From Straminergon stramineum (taxonomy: Eukaryota; Streptophyta; Bryopsida; Hypnales; Calliergonaceae): a stretch of DNA of 64,000 nucleotides. The position numbers were made by a program, and so were the translations under genes. The notes beneath the pieces are model-generated. The model was not told the DNA's origin. It saw only the letters and a list, made by a program, of their open reading frames with translations, and did not search any database. Below, one piece after another: positions 35,101-46,184 of the stretch (positions are counted from its first letter, which is position 1; each line of letters begins with the position of its first letter). Location: NCBI GenBank assembly GCA_963920665.1, contig OY987273.1, forward strand, positions 994,501-1,058,500, given 5' to 3'.

Positions 35101-37890
35101 AGAGGGGGCAGCAAAAAGAAGTTTCAAAAATTTGAATTTTTTTATTTTTATTTTTTTTCCCTTATAGATTGTATTTTTGTCTACATGGAAAGCTTTTATT
35201 CATTCCATTTGGATTTGTTATGAGAAAGTTATAGACAATCTTGTTTTTCGGGCACTTAGAGCATCTTCTTGAAAAAATAACTTATAGGATTCATTTTTGA
35301 ATGCAATTTTTACAATTTTTACAAAAATAAAGGTCCTTATCATTTCATTTGCCTTCTAGAACAATCTCACCATTGGAATTAGTGAATTTTAATTCCATCT
35401 TAGAGATATTAATAATTTGGATTTTCCTTCTATCTTGTACCTACTTCTACTTAACAATTTTTTAAAGAATCAGAATTAATATTTTTTGTATTTTCTTTTT
35501 TAACATTGAATGTTGTGTAACACTTAAGAGATAATGGAGTGGTGCATGGGGATTAAACATCATTGATAAAGGTAATTTGGAAGTGAAAGATAATCATCAA
35601 CCTCATTTTACATGATCTTCTATATAAATTGGAAATTCCAAAATGTAGCCCCACTCATTATGTAATGAAGTACATACTTTTACATATTTGTATACATCAA
35701 ATGCATATCCTCAATGCAATTCCAAATTCTACATATTAGATACTTGAGCATTTATACTTTTTAGATTTGTTTAGGCATACAATTGCATACCATATCATTG
35801 AATAGGCTCTTGGAAAAAAAGAACCTAAACCTAAATATTATAATTGACATTGGAAATTAATGCCCCAAAACTATAGCATGTCAAAAACATCATATGACCT
35901 CAATCTAGATTGAAACTTATTGAAACTTACTCATATAATATGGAAACTTACTACCTGTGTAAATGGAATTTTCCTTCAATCGGTGTTGAGGACCTAAGGT
36001 TATGGCACACTCAGACAACCAAAAGTTGAACTCCATTGGTACCAAAAAATTCTAGAAGAACATGAAATTAAATTTTCAATTTGTTATCCTTAACCCCTTT
36101 AACCCTTAACCCCTAAATGCCCAAGGCACCAAATTCTGGTGTTTTAGGGTCTTTGAAGTTAAGTAGAACCCAACAATATTGCTATTATTATTAGTTTATA
36201 TTTGTGGAAAACTCTTTTTGAAGTCCAGTTTTTAGGATAAAAAAACTAATCTTAAAAATGAAGGATTATGATTTTTCTATTCTATATTTTGTGCAAGGAT
36301 GCCCATTGCAATTTTGGCCTCCTATAGTGTTGAGGGCTATTGGAAATGAGCCTCAAATACACGGGATGTTCTAGTAAAAATTACATGAGAACTATAGTTA
36401 AGAAAATCATGGAATACATTTTGGACAACCATAAATTGATTGGCATTGTGCATGCTAAGCCCTACAACCTCATATTTTTTTAGTGACCAACTTTTTAGAG
36501 TTGACATGCACAAAGAGAATTGATAAATTTTCACACTTCTAACACCCACATGATCAATCATTATAATATGTCAATCCGTATATGATATTGTTATATTTTC
36601 TTTTCCTATGTGATTTCTAACATGTCTAGTTTGAATTTGTATGGTTACAATTAAAAAAAATTGCTATACCTTATGAAAATGTTGATTTATGGTACAATTT
36701 AGAACAAATTTCAAGAAGCTCCAAACAGGCCTTCAGCATTTAGGGGTTAAACCCTAGACCCTAAACCCTTAAAATTTTAAACCATATACCGTATATCCTA
36801 AGAAAGAAAAAAACAACAACCCTCAAATCCTACAGTAGCAACTCGTGCCATAGTAGTGCATGAACTGACAACGCACATAGTCCACCCGCATAGATAGAGC
36901 ATATGTCTTTCCTAAAGTTCTTTTTAACATTTGTAAAAAGTGGTCTAAAATTCCTTTTGAAATCCTTGGATAGATCAGTGGAGCATTTGAAATGCTAATT
37001 GAAAAAAGTGTATAGCTACATTACATGTATGCGCATCCATTTGGATAGCCAACTAAAGTAGTAATGCGGCCACTTTCTAGCATGAGAGTTTTCTCTTACA
37101 TTAATGAGGAATCTGGCTACTTTTTCGAAACACACTATTCCCTGATAAAAATACCCCATGACTATAGCCAACTATCGGAAAGTTGTTCAAAAAAACCGAG
37201 CGGTCCCACATGTGCCTTAATCGGAATCACCAAAGTTTGCACATTGAATGCAAGTCTCTTAAAATATGTGTGGGCCATGCATGGATGACCGTTTGAATGC
37301 CCCTCCAACTTCTCCTGCGGAGATTCTCCTACGTATGGGCTTTGTTGTGTCCACTCTTAGGCGAAAGACTACACCATTCTCCTCCTCATTTCTTGATCGT
37401 TCTCTGGTATCTTGTGTTTGTGTCCTATGTTTCAGACATTGCGTTTGCACTTGTCATCGGTTTCCCTATGATCAGCTACTTGGTAGTTCCACAATTTCCT
37501 TGTTTGTCCTAAATACTTGATCCTCCAAGGTGTGCTATCTCTTCGTAGGTTTTCTTCAAATGCACATGACTATGATAGTACTCTCTGTTGCGATGGGGAC
37601 GTCTCGAATACCTTGAAGGATGATTGTTTTCAGTAGTTGCTTGAACATTCTTTTCATATCAATAGAGTTGAAAGTAGTATGTGTATCACATATTGATTCA
37701 CATAATTTTATCAAGTATTGTAAAGTTCCTTTCCATTGCAATTGCAAAGCTTGGCTTCCACAATTGGTTAGGTGCATGAATTGAAAACATGACAATTCCT
37801 GTGAAATGCGCCGAATTTTGCAGAAGTCATGTCTACAGGACTGCTCTTCAATTGATTTACAATAATGGAAATGATAGCGGGGACAAAATT
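32191..37890. other. Long AT-rich stretch without a gene
   Basis: Only short chance frames are seen. Degenerate telomere-like words occur at about 36,090-36,115 (CCCTTTAACCCTTAACCCC) and 36,740-36,775 (AAACCCTAGACCCTAAACCC). The part nearest 37.8 kb could hold an upstream exon of the DUF7869-like gene (a stretch reading FRLELEELQENVSLL near 37.9 kb), but this is weak. Confidence 0.5.
32510..32608. repeat. 51-bp tandem duplication
   Basis: AGTCCAAAACCCTA..AAATGTAG followed by AAACA(T/C)GCAAGCTTGGAAT occurs twice head to tail (32,510-32,560 and 32,561-32,608) with few differences. Confidence 0.85.
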
Positions 37891-37898
37891 TGATGCAT

Positions 37899-38858
37899 TA
37901 TTCAAGTCATTTCGACTTGAATTAGAAGAACTTCAGGAAAATGTATCCCTACTTACTGATTAGAAATATCAGTAATTGCATTACTAAGGTTCAACTCAAG
38001 TTGAGTTGAATTAGAGAAGTCAATACTTGGCTGGATCAAAGAGGTCCTCGACGATAGGTGAAAGTATTAGTGTAAAATTGATATGTAAGTGAGATGTAGT
38101 GAAAATCATTATTTGACTGAATATTGGACCTAAACCATAATTTAACTTCGATTGACTTGGGTTCCTGAGAAGATATAAAGAGTCTCTGGTTCAACTCGAC
38201 TCGAGTTGAACTGATAAGAAGTGGAAGTTGAAGAATTTGGAAGATTTCAGGTTAATACAATGAGTTAGAGAATATGTGAAGACTTTTATATAATAGATCC
38301 GGATGAAAAGATATAGTGACTTTGATGCGAGAATTTATCCTTTTCAACTCGAGTCAACTTGAATTCAATGATCATACAATGATATTGTAAGGAATGTAGT
38401 ACTATGGACTTCAAATTGGAGAAGTGATGGTTTAACTCGATTCGAGTTGAAGTGATGATAAACCATATTGTATTCTATCTCCCAATTCCTATGATGTAGT
38501 AGATTATTTTGCACATCAATTTCATAGATAAGACTTGGGAGATGACAGTGTCTGCGTTAGTTCTATACTCTATAAGGTAGAAAAACATTGGAGTTTCATC
38601 ACTGTAATTTAATGAGTCTTAAGGATGGTCTATGTATAAATTATTTTGAAGATTATAGGTTCATCTGACGGGACCCTAACAGAAAAAAGTACTTGCGAGA
38701 TTCAGTCTTTATAGTAGACTGAATTGGGGGAATGTAATGTCTCCTAATTGATCTCTCTCAATGATGCGATTGGTCTGATTTATGATGATGAGAACACTTC
38801 ATCATCAACTATAGTGTTATATGTTTCTATGAGAAATCAACTCGACTCGAGTTGACTT
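37899..38858. repeat. Palindrome array 2, half-site TTCAACTCGA
   Basis: Six clear dyads lie at about 37,899-37,924, 37,990-38,011, 38,190-38,211 (a perfect palindrome of GTTCAACTCGA with its complement), 38,343-38,365, 38,430-38,452 and 38,835-38,857. They sit just 5' of the exon starting at 38,946, so they are either in an intron or in the 5' flank of the DUF7869-like gene. The consensus is the same as in array 1. Confidence 0.7.
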
Positions 38859-38945
38859 ATCATATGCTATTGTGTATTGTAGCTATTATTTGATTTGGTG
38901 AATATTTCCATTGAGGTATCTGACTATCTTTGAATGATTGTGTAG

Positions 38946-41818
38946 GTATCATAGATGTTTCAGTTGATCCAATATAGGAGTACTCCTTTGATGAAGGGGA
39001 CATTAAAAATGTTCCTGAAGTGACTCTAGAGATTCCTGATTGAGAAGGCATCCCCCGACATCTTTGGAGCACAAAGGTTGTCACCCTCCTAAATGCCATT
39101 GGTCGACCAGTGGCAGAGGGAATAGTTCACAGCGTGGACTTCGACTTAGTGCAAGGTTGTGATGGTCCCTTAGGAGATGCTTTTGTTGCTGTCCAGATTT
39201 CAAAGTCTTTGCACATCAAAGATGTTCTAGAGGATTGGAGGTATTCTCTCCATGCATGGCCCATTCAACAAGTGTACTTAAATGGGGCTAGCCTCCGCGA
39301 TCACGAACTTCATGACGACCACAACTGTCGACAAGCTAGACTATTGCAACCATCTTCTTCGTGGGCCAGACCATATACAAGCTTGATCAGGAATCCTCCT
39401 CCTTAAGCTTGTGTGAAGTCCAAGGAATTGCTCACCCAAGAGTCCATCAATTTAGTGTCGAGCAAAGTCTATTGCTCGAACAACTATGTGCAACCTTTTT
39501 CAAGGGAGAAGATTCAAGCTTTTCGTGAACGCATGTACCATAACTCATGTTTTGAGTTCTAATACCACATGAAGTTAGATGTTCATAGGCAGGTCTATTG
39601 TGACTCTCAAGGGAAGAGGGTGGTCACTATAGAAGGTGTTGATGTTTGTTTGGCCACGTGGAGACATATTTTCGGTGCCCCGGAATCCACCTTACATCGT
39701 TTTCAAGGGTACGCTGCTAAAGGAGAACAAACTCATACTCACAATAATTTGGGCATGTAGAAGCCTTGGATGCACACATCACAAGCAATCGCAACATTGA
39801 AGTCCGTGCTTGAAAAGTCTGCAGACCATATGCCACATCGTACACACACTCTTCCAACTAGGGAGAAGGTGGTTTCCATGGTTTTGCTGGCCACCTTCAA
39901 ATGGAAGGAGACTATTCCTAAGGTTAACGTAGTGAATGGTGTGTTTGAGTTGAAAGAAGTGTTGGCTTCAAGCATAAGTAAGATCAAGAAATTGAACTTC
40001 CCCGAGTATAGTGCCAAGAAGCTTGGAGATAATTTTGCATGTTGTTCTAAGTGTGATAGATTGCAAACTCTAAAAAGAACTGCAGTTGTTGGGTTACAAC
40101 GGAAATGGACCCACATTTTAGAGAAACATTTGGCAGTAGCTTAAGTACATTGAGATCCCTACTATGCAAACTAGTATAGGTCTAGTGCATACCCTCATGA
40201 ATGCTTGACAATCATGCATGACAAAATGGATCATGCAAAAACTGCTTCTCCTATGTTCTCATACAAGAGTAAGCAACTTGATGGACTAATGAAGCTGCCA
40301 ATTTCAGTTATGGGTATGATTGCTCACGGGCATGGGGATGTGTGTTATGCACATTATGGTCTTGACATCTTTCTTCACAACTCAAACTACACAATGGGGT
40401 CATTAGCAAAGTTGTTACGGGATGTTGAATTGCCTCCAAAGTACTCATCCCATGAATTGTTTGCTAGTTCGGACTCTGCTCCACTTTTTCAAGCAGTGCT
40501 ACAAGGAGCGGACATTAGCAAATCATCGGTTCATCCACCACCCAAAGTTGCAATTCCGGCAACTACCCTTCCTCCACTATTGAACGTTCAAATGGACAAT
40601 GCAATAGGAGACAATAAGAATAAATTGGTGTTTGCATTTTGGTCCCTTCTTGTTGCTAAGAAAATCTTTCATGAGGTGTATGTCAATTTCATGTTGGTTG
40701 GTCACACACATGACGACATCAACGCGATGTTTGGAAGGTGGAGTATGTAGTTGAAAAAAGAGAACTTCCCCACCATTCCATCTCTTATGAAGTCCTTCAT
40801 GGATGTGGATTCAGTGCCTACTATTCCTCACCTTATTGAAGAAGTGCCAAATTTCGAAGCCTTCATAGAAGGCTTGATTCTGGAAGGGGAAGATGCACTT
40901 GTTGGCCATACTAAGACACAACATTTCAAATTTTATCTCAACTCTACGGGGGTCTTGGTCATGAAGTACAAGAAATACTGTACGGATAGTGATTGGCTGC
41001 CTGAGGAAGTTGGAGGGATAAAATTATGGCGAAAGGACTCCGAAGGGAGGAGTCTATAGCCTCGTGGGGAGCCACTGCTTGTTGTACACCTTCCAATGCA
41101 GAGCGTGGATGATATTTACAAGGGATTATGTGGGTTCATCAAGTATTGGGAGTCATTATGCGATGAAGATGGAAGTGGTGAGTATAGGAGATGGTTTGAG
41201 CATTTGGTGTTCTATTGGCAGGCGGTGAATGCAGCCTTGAAGGAATCCATCGAACCTTCCGCCACATTGGTAGATGGCTTTTGGCCTTCTTCTCGAGCGG
41301 AAACAACAGAGGAGGATGAACTTGATAATGATGGTGAGGTTCGTGAGGAGTTTGTTGAGGATGATGCCTTTGTGGGGCAACTTTGCAATCGTCCATTGCC
41401 ATCTTTTCGAGTGGCACAAGATCTTTTTGAAGGGTACTTCGTCGCCATTCGACCAACTAATGGTGATACCAAGCCTGTATGGATTGCCAAAGCCTTGTCT
41501 GATTCTTTCACAAACACGGAGCATCCTAATTGTGTGCTCATTCAATACTTTTGGCCCACATCACGAGAGCGGATTATTCAAGAGTCCTATACTCGGTGGA
41601 ATTCCACCAAAGGATTGCGTTGGAAAGTCGATGACACCTAGAATCCGGTGTGGGAGGAAATGAATTCTTTGATGATGGCATGGAAATCAAGGGTAAAGAA
41701 GGACACCATAGAATGTGTCTTGAAAATCCTGTCTACTCAGGTCAATCTTATCAATGCAAGTTTGGCTGCGTATAATGCTAAGTGGGCATTTATGAGGTGC
41801 TTTGAAGATAGTATGTAG
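38946..41818 (+). pseudogene. DUF7869-like (transposase-like) gene, decayed
   Basis: A TTGTGTAG acceptor at 38,945 opens a frame that stays in register to TAG at 41,816 (957 codons), broken by about eleven stops (six TAG, three TAA, two TGA) and no indel. Landmarks: EKIQAFRERMYHNSCFEF (39.5 kb); VCLATWRHIFGAPESTLHRF (39.65 kb), the helical part before the catalytic-like region; MHDKMDHAKT near 40.22 kb (family pattern D-x-M-D-x-x-K); QMDNAIGDNKNK near 40.59 kb; and VGHTHDDINAMFGRW near 40.70 kb. These are the hallmarks I recall for the widespread DUF7869 family, which has an RNase H-like, transposase-like arrangement of acidic residues. A C-terminal part of about 300 residues, with an acidic block near 41.3 kb, is unassigned. 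Upstream exons probably existed because the first exon starts at an acceptor in phase 2. Confidence 0.72.
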
Positions 41819-42550
41819 TATTTGAAGCTATGTTTGATAGTTCATGTTCATTTTTTTATACCCTACTGTAGTTTTGTTTTGCCTTAACTATAAAGGATTT
41901 TATATGATTTTATATCATGTACTGTAGAGTATATGATATAGATTGGCGTAATATGATTTGATTTTATACATTTTTAGATGGACTATTTTCTATATTGTAA
42001 GTATGAAGTAACATGTGGAGCAATTGCACTTGTACTCAATAATGAATATATTGATTATTACATTATACATATACTTGTTTCTATATGTACATCATTTTTC
42101 TTTTTTATTGACTTTGTAAATTTTTAAAAAAAATAGAATACAATTGAAACAAAATGGTAGTGCATAAGAGCACTTTATATTTTGGTAACGTATGAAGCAC
42201 TTGTCACAGTTTGGGAATGGGGCTAGTTGGTTGTTACAACTTTTCTGCCTAAAAGGCTCACTTAGCAACCTCAAATCTTGTTTATCTCATAGCTGCTCAT
42301 ACCAATTCAATGGGATTCGAACCCAAACCACCTAAATGAGATAAATAGCTACTTACAACCAACCATTCAACTGACGACTTGGTGTTTGAATGAGAATACA
42401 ATATTCACTTATATGGGAAATCAATATTATCTTTCTTAGGAAAATTTTCTTAAGGATGCTTTGACGACTGGAAACTCTTACTTTAATGGAAATTCCATCT
42501 TAAAACTACCGAATTGAATTCCCCTTGACTTAAATTTTCTTCAACTCTAC
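41819..42550. other. AT-rich spacer
   Basis: No coding frame is supported. It holds the 3' flank of the DUF7869-like gene, with possible polyadenylation-type AATGAATA words near 42,040. Confidence 0.4.
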
Positions 42551-43439
42551 TTCGATATTGGGGCCTCCTAATTGGTATTATTATTTCGGGAAGTCCCCAA
42601 TCTCCCATTTTAATGAATATGATGTTCTTCGAGAAAAAGAACGTGAGACGTTCACTTTGTCAGACATGGACAATGGCTTTGTTGAGCATGATCCACATCA
42701 TTTGGACAAGGTGGTAGGAGACATCACTAGCAATGTCATCCATCGCTCTCTTCTTTCTAAACGTATGAAGCGTTCTATAGTGATTCCAACTTCAATTCTT
42801 CCTACCATCATTTAGATTGCTACCATTGATAAGAATGATGTCGAAGGGACTCAAGATTCACTTTCATTTCCTACAATTCCATTTCCCATTATGTCAACAA
42901 AGAAACTATGCCTTCAAGAAGAAAACAATATGCTTCGAGCACGTTTGGCCAAATTGGCAGCCACATATTGTCAATGGAAGGTGGCGTGCATTCTCTACAT
43001 GGATAGATCAAAAAAGGCACCTAAGAGTTGGACAAAGTTTCGAAGAGCTTAGTTGCAAACGTCTCCAAGTGTGAGAACACACTCACTTCATGGGCATTAT
43101 TGGAGGACATGATTCCCAACAACATGTCCATGTTGAACATGCTTGAGAAGGATCTAATCGATTGGACAAAATTGGTTGGGACTACCACTACTAGAAAAAA
43201 CATGTCCAAATCAACAAAATTTTAACAAAAAAGTGTTGATTTTTTTTGTTAATTTGGACGTGTTGACTTGGACATTGGTTAACCAAAAAATGTTGATTTG
43301 GATGTCCTTATTGACACTTTTGTGCTCTTCAACAACAAAAAAGTGTTAATATTTTAGTTAATTTCAACAAGAAAGTGCCAAGACCAACAATTTTTTTGTT
43401 AATTTGAACACCTTTATAAATGAAGTTTATTTTAAATTT

Positions 43440-43658
43440 CAATCCCAAGCCGGCCTCATAGGTAGTCCACCACGCGAGAGGCTACTGAACTTGAGCCTGC
43501 AATAAAGGCAGCCAGCCATAGGGGCAAGGCCACCGAGCCAGAGCCTACAACCAAGGGCAGCCCGCAATGCGCAGGTGGGAGCATGCACCTGAGGGGTTTC
43601 AAACCCAAGACTTCCCCTTTGAGAACCATGGGCTTAACCATTGAACCACGCATGGGCT
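43440..43658 (-). mobile_element. tRNA-derived SINE inside the CACTA element
   Basis: On the minus strand, GCGTGGTTCAATGGTTAAG contains a pol III A-box (TGGTTCAATGG). About 35 to 40 bp later GGTTTGAAACC fits a B-box (GGTTCGANNCC with one change). A tRNA-unrelated GC-rich body follows, rich in GGCTGCC/GGCTC words. The unit is much more GC-rich than the surrounding element. The 3' end is not sharply defined. Confidence 0.6.
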
Positions 43659-43726
43659 TAGTTAGTATAGTGGAGGAAAAAAATTTATTTATCTAGTTCT
43701 TTTGATTGTTTTCTCTTTGGTTGTGA

Positions 43727-44087
43727 AATCAGAAGATTTTGGTGGCCGTTTTGACATAGTAAACAAACTTTTTTCAAAAAACTTTGAACTAAGAAAAGTT
43801 TGAAATTGAAGTTAACTTTCACCTCCAAAAATCCGTTTGGAATTTGGAGTCTTAAATCAAATGTTATGGATAAAATTCAGAGAGGGTGTTTGAAACATCA
43901 AAAAAACATTATTCATTCCAACCCCTCTTTGAACTTTGTCCATAACTTTTGATTGGAGACTCAAAATTTCAAACGGATTTTTGGAGGTGAAATTTAATTT
44001 AATTTTCCATCTCTTTCTATTCCAAAGTTTTTTGAAAAAAATTATTTTACTATGCCAAAACAACCACCAAAGTCTGCTGATTTTAAT
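43727..44087. repeat. Foldback inside the CACTA element
   Basis: The left arm (AATCAGAAGATTTTGGTGGC to about 43,890, with CACCTCCAAAAATCCGTTTG inside) is matched by an inverted right arm (about 43,915-44,087). Arms are about 165 bp with roughly one mismatch per ten bases and a spacer of about 25 bp. Confidence 0.7.
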
Positions 44088-45436
44088 AAACACCAAATTG
44101 TGAATGATTTAAGTGAAAAAGAACTTCAATAACTTCAACCATGGTGATTTACATTATCATTCATTGTTTTGGAATGTGAAACAAATGATTAAATGTTTTT
44201 TGAAAATCTAGTAATTTAAAATGAACAAAAAATTGTTTTTCTTTTGGGATAAATAGTTTGAAAGTGAAATCTAACTATTTGGAAAAGGTAAAACTATTTA
44301 AAAAAATTTAAGCATGTATCATGATCTTCCAAATGATAAGGTTTCTTATCTTACAATTTTAGAAGGGTATGCTATACAAAGCTAATTACAAGCTAAAAAA
44401 GTCATATTTGTTATATTGAGACTTTTCGTACTTTCATTTTTATCCTCAACTCGAACATAAACTGTTTTATTTCTTCATTAATATTTTTTTATAAATAGGT
44501 AACAATACCAACTCTTAGAATTTCATTATAGGATCACGATTTGAGCATTATTTATTTAATGTTTCAATTACTATTTTTTTAAATGAATTTACCAATAACT
44601 AGCATTTTGTCTCAAAATGTGCAAAAAGTCTTAGTATAACAAAAATGGCCTTTAAATCTTAAGATTAAATTCCTTGAAAAAAAATATATATAAAGATTTT
44701 AGCCTATTCTTGAATTCTAATATTTAGAAGCACTTGTGGAAAGGTCTCAACCTATGTAAATATTATAAAAGTTAAATACATCAAATTTGAATAATTCTAT
44801 TAAACCACTTAATTTGAATTTGAAATTTTTGAAATTTCATTACTGCCAAATTGAAAATTTGAATACAAAGAAAATTAAGAATTTAGATATGTAATTGAAA
44901 AATGTTAGTCTGTGTGGTTGTAATGTTGTAATAAACAATCTACATCCTATGCTTTCATTTTTCTAAAAATATTGAAAATTGAATTAAATAAAGAACTTCC
45001 AAGGATTTTTTTAGAGTGGAGATTCTATAATTAACAACCCACAAATTCAAACTCCTCATAACTTTCATCTCATTAATTAAAATGGAATGATTCAAAGCTT
45101 CATAGGTATATATAAATCTAAAAAACTTATTTTCAAATTTTTATTTCTTAAAAAATCACTTTTTTAAGAATTCTTTGAGTTGCCCAAAGATCAATGAAAA
45201 TGAAAAATCATGCAATAATTTTTTAACCATATAGTCAAAAGTTATAAAAATTGTTGCACCATAAAGCTACTCCTTAGGCACATGTTGTGTGAAAATTTCA
45301 AAGAATTTTTTTTAATTCCATTCTAAGTGAACTACCCAAAATTATTATTTTGACAAAAAACTACAATTTGGTCCTTCAGTGGTTATATTCTACATAAATG
45401 TGAATAGAATTTGAATTTTGAATTCCTATTTTCTAT

Positions 45437-45530
45437 AAGATTAAACAAAATTCCACATGATTCCACAAGATTCCACAAGATTCAAAAAGATTCAAAAAGA
45501 TTAAAAAAAGATTAAAAAAAGATTCAACAA
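45437..45530. repeat. Short tandem array of 10-12 bp units
   Basis: Successive units drift from GATTCCACAA through GATTCAAAAA to GATTAAAAAAA, near the right end of the CACTA element. Confidence 0.8.
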
Positions 45531-46184
45531 ATTTTTGTTGATTTGGTTATTAACTATTCAAATCAACAAAAATTTGTTGAGCCATTTTGTTAAGAAGTGC
45601 AAAATCAACAAAAAATTGTGAAAATGGACGATATAGTACCCAAATCAACAAAAAACCAATAATTTTTTGTTGATTTTGACGTCGTTTTCTAGTAATGTAC
45701 AAAAATCAAATGTCTTGTCACATTGAAGAGAAGCAACAATAGCTACTATGGCCAAAGCCTACACCTTTTGTCTTAGACCATACAAAATGTCCCATATTTC
45801 TCGAAGAATTCAGCTCCAAAGGAGAGTGGGCACTTGGATCATAAGCACATGTGTACTATCCATAATGTCTTATTACACAATGTCTCATTAGACAAAGTTG
45901 TGTGATTTGTTTAGGACCATTTCATGATTGTCTATATCCTATGTTCAACCTAATGACATACATGCCACCTTTTGGGGAACACAACGGTGACACAACATTA
46001 GAGACAAGATTTGGAGGCTGTGACTTACTTTGGAGCTAGCAAGAAGGACAACATGATCAAGAAAGGAGACCTGCTAGCTCCCAATTGAATTGGGAAACTC
46101 ACCCAATAGAAATTGTTCAAGTTGCACCTAGACTCATGGGAACAGGCCCATATAATAAAAGAGGAGGGCATTTTTTTTCCAATG

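Larger units (their letters stand above)
43186..45697. mobile_element. Non-autonomous CACTA element, 2.5 kb
   Basis: The left end is CACTACTAGAAAAAACATG. The right end is the near-complement ...CGTTTTCTAGTAATG. The 3-bp flank TAC is duplicated (43,183-43,185 and 45,698-45,700). Subterminal repeats are dense at both ends: AAATCAACAAAA and GTTAATTTGGAC words in the first 220 bp, and AAATCAACAAAAA-type words in the last 200 bp, as expected for transposase-binding sites. There is no transposase frame. The interior holds a SINE-like insertion, a foldback and AT-rich filler. Confidence 0.82.

Noticed and set aside
36090..36775. Telomere or subtelomere
   Set aside because: CCCTAAA-like words are few, degenerate and isolated, which is common inside plant chromosomes.
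41139..41545. Minus-strand frames overlapping the C-terminal part of the DUF7869-like gene
   Set aside because: They are antisense shadows of the plus-strand frame, which keeps one register for 957 codons.
38946..41818. Reassigned stop codon or U-to-C RNA editing that would make these genes functional
   Set aside because: Tempting because many stops fall where Gln, Arg or Trp would fit. Frameshifts in the kinase, the old hAT copy and the multidomain gene, and the transposon context, favour simple decay, and such editing is known from organelles rather than nuclear genes.
43440..43658. Genuine tRNA gene
   Set aside because: A- and B-box-like sequences are present, but no cloverleaf with a proper acceptor stem can be formed, and the unit continues as a GC-rich body typical of a SINE.
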